Positions 36,421 through 45,364 of a DNA stretch of 64,000 bases are shown here, piece by piece. Where the stretch lies: the NCBI GenBank assembly GCA_018268695.1, contig JAFDWD010000004.1, positions 20,799-84,798 of the forward strand, given 5' to 3'. This stretch comes from Actinomycetota bacterium (GTDB lineage: Bacteria; Actinomycetota; Thermoleophilia; Solirubrobacterales; 70-9). The translations under genes were made by a program, and so were the position numbers. The notes under the pieces are model-generated. The model had not been told where the DNA came from, did no database searches, and saw only the letters and a program-made list of their open reading frames with translations. Position 1 is the stretch's first letter. The number at the start of each line of letters is the position of its first letter.

Positions 36421-37092
36421 TCATTTGCGGAGCCAGTTTTCGATGCTAACGGGAACTGGCGAAAAGGGGCCGGCCGCTGCTGCTCGCATTTTGCGAACTT
36501 CAACCTCTGGAGCGGCTTGTTGCTTGTTTCGGAAGTGATATACGTGAGCGACCTTTGGCGCTGCCTGTCGGCGACTCAGGCGAGGTTATGCAGCGTTGGC
36601 TGATTGTCTTCCGCAGCCCAGCAGATGTTCGGGGAGGCAACGCTTGTACAGCAACATGTTGCATCTGTAGCATCGGCAGAGAGGACACTTGCTGCGATGA
36701 TCGTTGAGCTGCCGTCGCGGAACCTACTTGTGGCACTCCCCGCACTTTACCATTAGTGATTAGCAAATGCTGAGATGTTGTTCCTCACTTAGCGTGTAGA
36801 CGCATCGGCAATGCTTACATACCTTCATGCGCTGCTAAGTCGGCTGCTAATCGATCTGGGGCTTTCTGGAGAGCGGCACGAACTTGTACAGGCAATGGGG
36901 ACACGTGACATCCTTCCTGTGGACTGGCATGCCCGGCAGATCATCGGTCTGGAAGTAGCGGCCGCACCTGTAGCAGACGAACTTGCTGCGGCGAGGCGCC
37001 AAGGGGGCGGCCATCTTGCCGTACCTGAGCAGTTACTCCTGGAGCTGCATAAGATCCCGACGGTGCACCACTAGTCTCTTGTAGAATGCCAT
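36421..37092 (-). CDS. Multi-zinc-ribbon protein, unknown function
   Basis: 223 residues with a series of Cys pairs suited to bind zinc: FVCYRCGRYF / TCPHCLYKFVP, KVCKHCRCVY, KCGECHKQVPRRQLNDHRSK, CPLCRCYRCN and a terminal HLLGC. The order (zinc ribbon, then RING- or ZNF-like treble clef) suggests a nucleic-acid or protein-binding module. No catalytic motif. About ten TAA/TAG Gln codons keep the frame open. Shares a 35-bp divergent promoter with the LMBR1-type gene. Confidence 0.78.
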
Positions 37093-37111
37093 TTAATTTT
37101 TTGCGACCGGC

Positions 37112-37118
37112 TATAATT
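37112..37118 (+). promoter_or_regulatory. TATAATT start element of LMBR1-type gene
   Basis: TATAATT begins 16 bp before the ATG at 37128, inside the 35-bp gap between divergent genes. Confidence 0.6.
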
Positions 37119-37127
37119 TAAGCGCGT

Positions 37128-38844
37128 ATGGACATCTTTCTGATCATCGTGTGCGTGGTGGTGGCGTGCCTGCTCTGCGTCATCAACGTCTATGTCATGG
37201 CCTACTACTCGCATTCCGATGACCACAACACCTGCACCGTGGTCTTCTGCAAGGTCGTTATCGTGCTAACGCTCTTCCAGTGTCAGGCCCAGTAGCTGCT
37301 GCTGATGCTCGACGCCAGCAACTCCAGGGGTTATGGCGCCGGCTTCAACATGACTGTGGTTTGGCAGGTGTTCTACCTGGCAGTCTGGTGCAACCTCGGC
37401 TTTCTGCTGCCGCTCTCAGTGTTTCTCTACGAAACCGACGACGAAAAATCGGCGTGCGAACGTATCGCCACAACGATTTGCGAGGTCATCATTACGGTCG
37501 GAGTCGTGTGCGTGCTCACGTTTGTGAGTTGGGTCTATCTCAAGGGAGCCAGTCTCCCTATCGAAATGGTGGCAACCTCAGTCATCGACTCGGACCTCGC
37601 TGCGGATATCACCAGCTACCCAACCATCACGGAAACAACAATGAGTCTCAGCATTGCTATCCCGTATTACATCACTGGGCTCATGGTGTTCTTTGGTTAC
37701 CTTGTGCTTATCTGCTGCGGAGGTTGCGGACTCACCGCACTGCCGCTGGACCTGATTCTGCAGTTTAGGATGCGGCCGCGCTGGCGACGCACTTCCGAAG
37801 CCAACGCCAAGAAGCAGGAGCTTCGCGCCATAATCGAAGAGCTTGTGCAGACGGGCGAGCACCTGAAGAGTACAGATCGTGCGACTCAGAGCAGATGAAG
37901 CAGGCCGACTATGAGACCAGCTGGTGGTCTCGCAGGAAGGCGAGTGCGCGCCTATCGAAGGAGTTTAGCACCTACGAACAGCTCGTCCTAGAACAGAACG
38001 ACCACTTCGAGCTGTTCAAGCTGGAGCTGCAGATGCAGATCAGCAACCCTTTCGTCTACATTGGCAAGGTGGTCCTCGGCTGCTTCTGCATCTTCCTCAC
38101 TGTCCTCTGGTGGGTTCAAATGTACGACGGTCTCAACGCAGACTTTGCTCTGAACTCATTCTCGTCAATGGGCGACCGCTGACTTACGTTGTCGACAGCC
38201 TGCTGCTCTACTTCGAGGCTAATAACGCAGGCTTTGCAGCAGTCATTGTGTTCATGCTCATGACGCAGTACCTCGTGCTGTGCATCATCAAGGGCAGCTT
38301 CAGCTTCGGCCTGCAGATCCCTTACCTCTTTTCATTTCACCCGATGGCTCAAGCACGCACCTGGATGAACTCGTTCCTGTTCAACTGTGCACTATCGGTG
38401 CTCGGTAGCATTGCTATCAGCCATCTGTGTGCGGGTTGCTTTCCGCAGTACATGCGCGGCACCGAAATCCAGACAGTGCTTCTCAACCAGGTCAACTACC
38501 TCAAGTTCTTCAACGTCTTCTTCAAGAACAAGGTGTTCATATATGCGCTGCTGGTAACATCGTTGCTAAAGTAGATATGGAGTGCACTAATCTCCATCTT
38601 CATCATCGTGAAGGGTGTCAAAAAGCCCGAACTTCTGAAACTCATCGAAGAGAAGAGAAAGAAAATGAAGCTGCAATCAGTAGAAATCGAAATGCAGGAA
38701 CTTAAAGACAAGAAATAGGAAAAGAAGCCCAACAAGAAGGCTGAAAAGAAGGGAGGAAGCGAAAAGAAAGGTGGAAGCGAGAAGAAACCCACGAGCAAGG
38801 GGACCGTCCGTGTTGTGAGGAAGGGTAACAAGGTGTAGACTTGA
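37128..38844 (+). CDS. LMBR1/LIMR-domain multipass membrane protein
   Basis: 558 residues after removing 20-nt introns 37870..37889 and 38122..38141. N-terminal helices (MDIFLIIVCVVVACLLCVIN), then VFYLAVWCNLGFLLPLSVFL with YETDDE, a central coiled-coil loop (LKKQMKQADYETSWW), and C-terminal helices (VIVFMLMTQYLVLCII; NSFLFNCALSVLGSIAISHL) follow the LMBD1/LMBR1 layout of about nine helices. Family members sit in lysosomal or plasma membranes (for example cobalamin export). The tail is Lys-rich with two GGSEKK repeats. The stop TGA 38842 lies 26 bp from the convergent NEK gene stop. Confidence 0.82.
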
Positions 38845-38870
38845 TAATACTGCTAATTAAAAGTACTAAG

Positions 38871-40707
38871 TCATCCCCACCAGGACGGCATGATATTGTA
38901 GCGCTGCTGGTACTTGCTTGTCGGGCCTCCAGTTTCTGGACGGGCAGGTCTGCTCCTCTAAGGTCTGTTAATGACGGGGTACGGCCGCAGACCGCCGCCA
39001 GAGTTGTTCTTGTACAGAATCGCAGCATAGTCGTCTCGCTTTGCCAAGAGTTCCGATACGTTTTTGTTGAGACTATAATGCTATTGTTCCTGCGGACGTC
39101 TGTCTAGCTCTTTTGTTATCTCGTTCTGCAGTCTTTTGTACGACACATTCCCTTCGGACTCGGCTTTCCGTTTGTTTTCGTAAGAATACGGCTCGTAACT
39201 GGGCTACCGCTTGCGACTGCTTGAGTAGTCTTGCTATCGCTTCTTGCTTACTCGGAGCTCATCTGACGGACGATCAATGAGTCGCCTTTCGTCGCTCCTG
39301 CCATAAATTTTGATGGGGCCTCGCTGTGCAGGCATCGGGGGATCGTGCGCTTGTTTGTTTATTGCTGTCAGAGGCCTTTTCAGTTGGATGTTAATGTACT
39401 CTTCAATTTCCTGTTGTTTGGTGAGGAGACTGCGCTGTAGCTCTCTGATTTCGGCTTATCTTCGAGAGGTGTATTGTTTTTTAGTGTCGCTTTACACGAG
39501 TCTTTCGGATCTGTTCCTGTCGATTGAAGGAGGTTTTTCATGTGAACGCATTTGCAGCAATATCTTAGCAGATTGTTCTTCATAGTTTGGCTGTACAGCC
39601 GGTCGCGGAGATAGCCTTGGGGATAGCTGGCGTTCAACTATTCCTTTTTGAGGAGTTTACTTGACTTGTGAAACCAAACTGATATTCTTCTCCAACTTCA
39701 AGCTTTCGTTTTTAAGTGGTTTGTAGGTGGGAGAGTACGAACTGTACTCCTGCTGCGGGTCCTCGTAGTTAGATTTAGGGAGGTTCTTCTGAAGACCTTT
39801 CAATCCCAGAGGCACTTTGATTGTTCGGAGCAGTTCTTTCTTCTCCTCAGGAGTTTCCTCTTCAACGTTGTTCATCTGCAGGCGTTGTACATACTTCTGC
39901 ACAGTAGGGTTCGCGAGCAGCTCGGAAGAACTTGGCCGGAGCTTGGGATTTTTCTGCATGCACAACCCAATAACGGTTTCGAGATCCTTGGAGTAGCAGC
40001 TCGGAATGCGCTCGAACGTGCAGCGTTGAACATTCCGGTAGAGTGCTTCCATGTCCCTTCCCGAAAAGGGTGGCTTGAGCGCTGCCATTTCATAAATAAT
40101 GCAGCCGAACGACCAAATGTCGCTTTTGCTGTCGTAGGGTTCGTCGCGCCACACTTCCGGGCTCGCGTAGTAGGGCGTACCGGTCTGCGTGTATGCTAGC
40201 CTACCTTTATTTACCTTCGAGACGTTCAGATCTCCAAGTTTGTAACAGCCCTCCGACAAAAAGACGTTGGCGCTTTTAAGATCGCGGTGCAGGATACCCT
40301 TGCTGTGCATGACCTGCAACCCCTTCAGCACATGCACCACTGCACGCCAGATTTAACGTTCGACGATAAGAGCTTTCTGACGTTGCGCTTCAGCGATTTT
40401 CTTTTGAAGATCGCCGCCATCGGCGTACTCCATTACAATACACAGGAGGTTGAGCTTCTCGTCGTGGATGGACTCCTTGTAGCCGATGATGTACGGCGAT
40501 TCCAACGATGCCAAAATTCGAACTTCATTGACTGCATTCTCTCTTTCCTTTTCCTTCAGGGAGTTCATACGCACCTAAGCTAGTCGCTGGCGGTACCTTC
40601 TTGAGCGCATACAGCTTGCCATCGCTGACCCGCTTAACCTTGTAGACTGTGCTGAAGCTGCCCTCGCCTAACTTCTCCAATGGAATGAAATCGCGTAAGC
40701 TTGCCAT
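38871..40707 (-). CDS. NEK-family kinase with DLN in place of DFG
   Basis: 604 residues after removing a 22-nt intron at 40575..40596. Kinase domain at the N-terminus: FIPLEKLGEGSFSTVYKVKR, NEVRILASLESPYIIGYKES, HRDLKSANVFLSEG, YKLGDLNVSKV, TQTGTPYYASPEVWRDEPY. The position of DFG reads DLN; the metal-binding Asp is kept. Beyond about residue 270 is a charged Gln/Arg-rich tail with a coiled coil (EIRELQRSLLTKQQEIEEYI). NEK kinases regulate centrioles and cilium length. TATAATT (plus 40715..40721) lies 7 bp from the ATG. Confidence 0.9.
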
Positions 40708-40714
40708 ACAAACG

Positions 40715-40721
40715 AATTATA
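40715..40721 (-). promoter_or_regulatory. TATAATT start element of NEK gene
   Basis: TATAATT on the minus strand, 7 bp before the ATG at 40707. Confidence 0.6.
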
Positions 40722-40852
40722 GCACGAGGAGTCGATACAAAGATGCCTTGCTATAAACAGGATTGTTGCATAACGGGTAGTGGTTCGTTTGACACAACAA
40801 AAAAAATAAGTTCGACAGTGCGATCATTGGACTGTTAAGTGAAGGTCGTCCA

Positions 40853-41224
40853 TCAAAAGAGAGAGAAAAGATCCTCGTACAGATCGCGACTATGACTTGT
40901 GGCATGCTATAGATCTGGGCTCGACAGGTCTTCCAAGTAAGCATTGAACTGATACTAATTGAAAGAAACCGAAACCAAGCTTTCGAGTGATCTCCTCGCA
41001 GGACGCGTTTCGCATTATGCGATATTCTTAATGACGCGGGTGGCGATGTTACGGCTGTTCGAATTTGAGTTAAGTAGCTGTTCATTTTGATCCTCCTCAG
41101 ACACAATTTCATCGAAATCTTCCAGATCGTAGTTGGCTTTTTAGCGATCACTGATCTATTAATCTTCGGAGGCTTCCACTGAAGCAACTGAGATGCTTGC
41201 TGTGCTAGTATTCGCGTTTAACAT
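40853..41224 (-). CDS. Small acidic protein, unknown
   Basis: 123 residues, visible only with TAA/TAG as Gln (nine such codons). Starts MLNANTSTASISVASVEASE, continues DLEDFDEIVSEEDQNEQLLN and ends SRDLYEDLFSLF. Asp/Glu/Ser-rich, no domain recognised, with an aromatic-acidic tail like a short docking or activation segment. A TTATTAT element overlaps the start. The coherent amino-acid pattern and single TGA at 40853 support it as coding, but conservation has not been tested. Confidence 0.6.
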
Positions 41225-41353
41225 ATAATAACATTTTTGCGAAATGCCAATAGCAATCAATTGGCGAAAACCTTATTTGTGCAATAGAACCCTACGTACA
41301 AACAGATAGAGTGAAAATAATGAATGCGCGAGATTTCAACGGAAGCATCACGA

Positions 41354-41360
41354 TATAATA
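41354..41360 (+). promoter_or_regulatory. TATAATA start element of EFHC gene
   Basis: TATAATA begins 26 bp before the ATG at 41380. An inverted CCAAT pair (GCCAAT at 41246..41251 and ATTGGC at 41260..41265) lies farther upstream between the two divergent genes. Confidence 0.5.
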
Positions 41361-41379
41361 TTTTGTCAGTTGTATTTTC

Positions 41380-43061
41380 ATGGCAAGTGGCTATCCCAAG
41401 TTGCCCGGCTTCGCACCTACCCAGGACCTCGTAATGATTGTACCGTAACCTAGAAACCCCACTACAAGAAAGTCAGTCATACCAAACAAGATTTCAATCG
41501 GCATGTCAGCAACGTTGAACCCACCTATTACCCTCTGCCGAGGGAACAAGCACAAGTTGACCCTGACCAGAGTCGCATGCTCCATCCCAACTACATCTCA
41601 ACGACCCACGACCACTTCCCTCCGAAGAATGGGCCTGGCGATGCAGTGCAGTTGCATCAGCCGGATTGGGTACGACTCGACCGTCACGTGCTGCGTTTCT
41701 ACGGCTATTTCAAGGAAAGCGTAGTCGAATCGAACCTCTAAAACTACCGCATCCGCAAGGTACACCTACCAATAAGTCAGATTATCCTGTACTTCTATCT
41801 GGAGGACAACTCGATTTCTATCAACGAGGAAAAACAGGAAAACTCAGGCATCCCGCAGGGCATCTTCCTCAAGCGTTAAAAGACCATCAACAAGAACGGC
41901 CGGTTCTTCGTGCCCCAAGATTTCCGGGTAGGCGACGTCGTAGAAATTCATGGCAAAACAATCAGGCTCTGCAACTGCGACCAGTACACGCGCGAGTTCT
42001 ACGAGAAGCTGGGACAGCCGCAGGGACCTGCTGAAGATTACCAGCTTGACGCCTGGGAAAAGAAAACAACAACGAAATTTGTTCCGGTGAAGGACGCTGT
42101 CATGAAGGACTATCTCGAAAAGAAGCTGGGCGGAGGACGCGTAGTCTCTGAAAAGCAGTTCCTCGAAAATGACCGCAAGGTACTCAAGTTCTTTGCGTCG
42201 TCGGAGGACTGTGATTTCATCATCCATTTCTTCCTCGCCGACGACACCATCGAGGTTCGGGAGATCAACCCACCCAACTCTGGCAAGGATCCCTTCCCAG
42301 TCACCTTCCGCAGACAAAAGCTGCCGTTCAAGTTCGCACTCAACCAGCCCGGGCAGACCTACGCTGAAGACTTCCTCACCGCAGACCAGCTGGAAGTCGG
42401 TAAGTCTGTGGAAGTCTTCGGCAAGAGCTATCTCATTTACGACTGCGATGCCTTCACTCGCGACTACTACGCCAACAAATATCACAAGGTCTTCCCTAAG
42501 CTGGCTCAGAGCAGCAACGCCAATGAGCGCACCTCAAGTACACCCATGAGTTACGCAGACATAATTATTCCCCCGCACAACGGAATTGGTAGTGAGGAAG
42601 ACTCCCTCGGATACGTATACCGACTTATCCCCAAGCCTCCGAAGAAGGACTTCTTCAAGTGGGTAGACCAGCAGATCTGTCTGCGCTTCACCGCGAAGTT
42701 CAACACCAACAAACCCTAGGACGTCAACCGTTCGTTCATCATCACTTACTACCTCAACGACGACAGCCTCCAGATCTACGAACCGCCAGTGCGCAACTCA
42801 GGTACCGCACCCGCTTACTTAGGCATCAACGAAGGCAAGTTCCTCGAACGCAACCAGTACAAGAACGTCGACCGCAACAACCAAACCTTTTCTCCCGAGG
42901 ACATCATAGTGGGAGGCGATTTGCGCATCAACGGCTACAGCTTCCACATCACGGACTGCGATCTCTTCACCAAGAAGTGGTACGCCGAAAACACCATTCG
43001 CGTACCCATCGAGGAAGCGCGTAGGCAGGACAACGAGAAGGCTTCTCAACAGGCCAGCTGA
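41380..43061 (+). CDS. EFHC-type DM10-domain ciliary protein
   Basis: 531 residues after removing introns 41431..41453 (23 nt) and 41760..41780, 42538..42558, 42802..42822 (21 nt each). Three DM10 domains follow each other: [20 protein letters not shown] ... [33 protein letters not shown] ... [20 protein letters not shown]; and [43 protein letters not shown] is typical of EFHC1/EFHC2, which are inner junction and microtubule-inner proteins of doublet microtubules. No C-terminal EF-hand is seen. The three 21-nt introns are in frame; they were recognised because they interrupt conserved DM10 strands. Confidence 0.9.
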
Positions 43062-43183
43062 TTACTATCAGCAGCTAACATACATCTATCACGCAGGTTG
43101 CATTATGGTGGCGCCATCTACGAAAAGGATTCAGTTGAAGGCACTAGTTTAAAATGGTGCTGGCTGGTATGCCTCTGAGCAAA

Positions 43184-43265
43184 GACACTTTGGCCGAGTG
43201 GTTAAGGCGTTAGCCTGCTAAGTTAATTCCCTTTGGGAGCGTGGGTTCAAATCCCACAGGTGTCG
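43184..43265 (+). tRNA. tRNA-Ser(GCU)
   Basis: Folds as a class II tRNA: acceptor GACACTT/AGGTGTC, D arm, anticodon loop CTGCTAA with GCT at 43217..43219, a serine-type long variable arm, and T arm with TTCAAAT (B-box GGTTCAAATCC). It reads AGC/AGT codons. No intron. The discriminator base G is followed at once by six T (43266..43271), a Pol III terminator. Confidence 0.97.
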
Positions 43266-43271
43266 TTTTTT
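43266..43271 (+). terminator. Pol III terminator of tRNA-Ser
   Basis: Six consecutive T directly after the tRNA 3' end. Confidence 0.85.
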
Positions 43272-43355
43272 CGGTGAGGGATTTCAGACGTGAGGTCGCT
43301 TCTTCAGAAAGGCAGATAGGCTGTTTATTTGGTTGCTCAGCTCCTGGTTCAGTTC

Positions 43356-43362
43356 TATAATA
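43356..43362 (+). promoter_or_regulatory. TATAATA start element of PRPF38
   Basis: TATAATA begins 14 bp upstream of the ATG at 43370; only 98 bp separate it and the tRNA from the gene. Confidence 0.6.
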
Positions 43363-43369
43363 GATTAGC

Positions 43370-43948
43370 ATGACCGAAAAACACAACTTCGCTCTTGATA
43401 AACTCATCCGCACACGTATTTTTGCGTCTCGCTATTGGAAAGAAGAGTGTTTTGCACTCAACGCTGAGACACTAGTAGATAAGGCAGTGGCTCTGCAGTA
43501 CATCGGCTGCACCTACAGCGGCTCACGTCGACCGACCAAGTTTGTGTGTCTCCTGCACAAGATGCTGCAGATGAACTTGTCTAAAGAAATAGCAGTGGAG
43601 TTCTTGAAGACTCGCGACTACAAGTACTTAACTGCGCTGGGCTTGATGTATCTACGCCTCACCGAGAAGAGCCCAGAAGTACAATATTCACTCACTCAGA
43701 TCTATTAGTTGCTGTAGCCCTTCTACAACGACAACCGCAAGCTGCGCGTTCGTGACAGCAAGGGCACATTCAGCATTCTCTACATGGACGAATTCGTCGA
43801 CCAGCTCCTCAACAACGAAATCGTGTTGGATGTGGTGCTGCCTCGAATTCAGCGGCGCCAGATCCTCGAGGAGCAGGAGTTGCTGGAGCCGCGGCAGAGT
43901 GTGCTTGAGCAGGAAATCATTGATGAGCTAGGAGAAAAGGAGGGATGA
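43370..43948 (+). CDS. PRPF38A: Pre-mRNA splicing factor 38 (PRPF38)
   Basis: 192 residues covering the whole PRP38 domain. Clear matches are [60 protein letters not shown] text ([20 protein letters not shown]) and [23 protein letters not shown]38 belongs to the spliceosomal B complex and is needed for activation of the tri-snRNP. The Arg/Ser-rich tail of animal proteins is absent. One TAG Gln codon, no intron. Followed 25 bp later by another splicing factor. Confidence 0.95.
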
Positions 43949-43973
43949 CACTATTATTGTTTGCTCGTTTAAA

Positions 43974-44659
43974 ATGTACAATGGTATTGGGCTGGCCACA
44001 CCTCGCGGTTCAGGCACTTCCGGCTACATCCAGAAGAACCTGAGCACCAAACCGAAGCCCAAGCAAAACCGGGAGGACTTTCTGAAGACGTTGGAGAGTT
44101 TAAAGGTACGAAGGGAGTCATTTAGGAATAATCTAAAGTGCCACCTCGCAAAGCCAACCCCGAGATCGTGCTTTTCGAGCGCAAGAAGGAAATCATGATT
44201 CACACAATCAAGCTTCGCAGAAAACTCGAAGAGGAAGGGTACCGCTATCCACTATGCAGCAAACCGAAGGAAGAGATCGACGAGCGAGTAGCCAAAGCAG
44301 AAAAGATCCTCATGGACAAGCTTGAAAAGGGCGAGTTTGATATGAGCGCCAAGGATTCTCATCTACTGACCCAAGCAAAAGAGCGAGAATATGACAAGCT
44401 ACGAGAAGCCTTCGGTATGAGCAAGGATCACAAGCACGGCAGTGCCTTCGATTTTGAAGCACAGGAAGGCAAGAGGCTCGAGCGAATTGCGAAGAAGGAA
44501 AAGCAGCGTTACGTATGCCCATACGAGGATTGCCAAAAGAACTACGAATTGGAAAAGGAATTGCAGCGGCATCTTAAATACAAGCACGATGGACGCAAGC
44601 CTCCTATGAAAGGCGAGAAGAGCGAGAAGCACGAGAAGAGAGAACGGTCTCGTGAGTGA
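43974..44659 (+). CDS. Cwc21/SRRM2-type splicing factor with C2H2 zinc finger
   Basis: 221 residues after removing a 20-nt intron at 44106..44125. The N-terminus [20 protein letters not shown] with KNLS is the invariant start of Cwc21/SRm300, which contacts Prp8 and Snu114 in the active spliceosome; [13 protein letters not shown] is the cwf21 domain. Toward the end, [20 protein letters not shown] with HLKYKH is a canonical C2H2 finger, not part of yeast Cwc21 or human SRRM2. The tail is Lys/Glu/Arg-rich. A link with the neighbouring PRPF38 is plausible. Confidence 0.9.
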
Positions 44660-44681
44660 TTGTGCAATTCTTTGTTAAGTG

Positions 44682-45308
44682 ATGTCTTAAGGACCTAAGA
44701 CACGCAGGCAGCGCCAAAGCGAACAGCCATCGGCCCGTATTCTTGCGCCAACTCCTCCGAAGGAGCCACCCTCGGCACTAATGATAGTGGTTTCTGAGGA
44801 ACTGCGTCGGACTATCACCCAAAAACTGGAGGAGTACGATAGTGACGCAAACAACTTTGTGATCCTCGATAGCTTGGCCGAGAAGAAACCAGAGTTCATG
44901 AAGAGCCATAAGACGAGCATACCAATCGGCGAAAACTGCCAGGCAGAATTACCGCTTTTCCTGGGCTCAGAGATTTATGCCGTAAAGTCTCAATACTACA
45001 ATGACATGCTCGACGGACTGCGAATCAGCTGCAGGAAAGAAGACCAAACAAGCTACACGCCTCGTCTGAAGAAGTTTAGGGAAGAGATGGGAGAGGAACG
45101 CACTGAGGAGGAATTTGCGTTCAGCTGCAAATACTACAAGTAAAGCAATCCCGACCTCAACTATGTAGAGTACCTCCGGACACACAAGCTCTGGCTTGAA
45201 GACTTCTTCGATTCGCTCTACATTCGGAAAGGCAATAACAAGAAATCCGCTACGAAAGGCCTCAAGAAGCTTCCGCAGAACGTCAAATCAGCCAGTACCA
45301 GGTACTGA
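44682..45308 (+). CDS. Hypothetical protein
   Basis: 208 residues, no intron; ATG lies 22 bp after the previous stop. Begins MSQGPKTRRQRQSEQPSARI, then a structured middle (LMIVVSEELRRTITQKLEEY; LPLFLGSEIYAVKSQYYNDM) and a basic tail (NNKKSATKGLKKLPQ). Two TAA Gln codons. No family recognised. The absence of a clear TATAAT element could mean it depends on the upstream gene's transcript. Confidence 0.75.
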
Positions 45309-45364
45309 CAGTCCCTCAACTCTTGTGTCGTTTGCTGTTCGTTCGATTAATAATCATTAGGTGC

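Noticed and set aside
41246..41265. Inverted CCAAT pair as an NF-Y-type site or replication element
   Set aside because: A 6-bp inverted repeat occurs easily by chance and is not repeated at other genes here.
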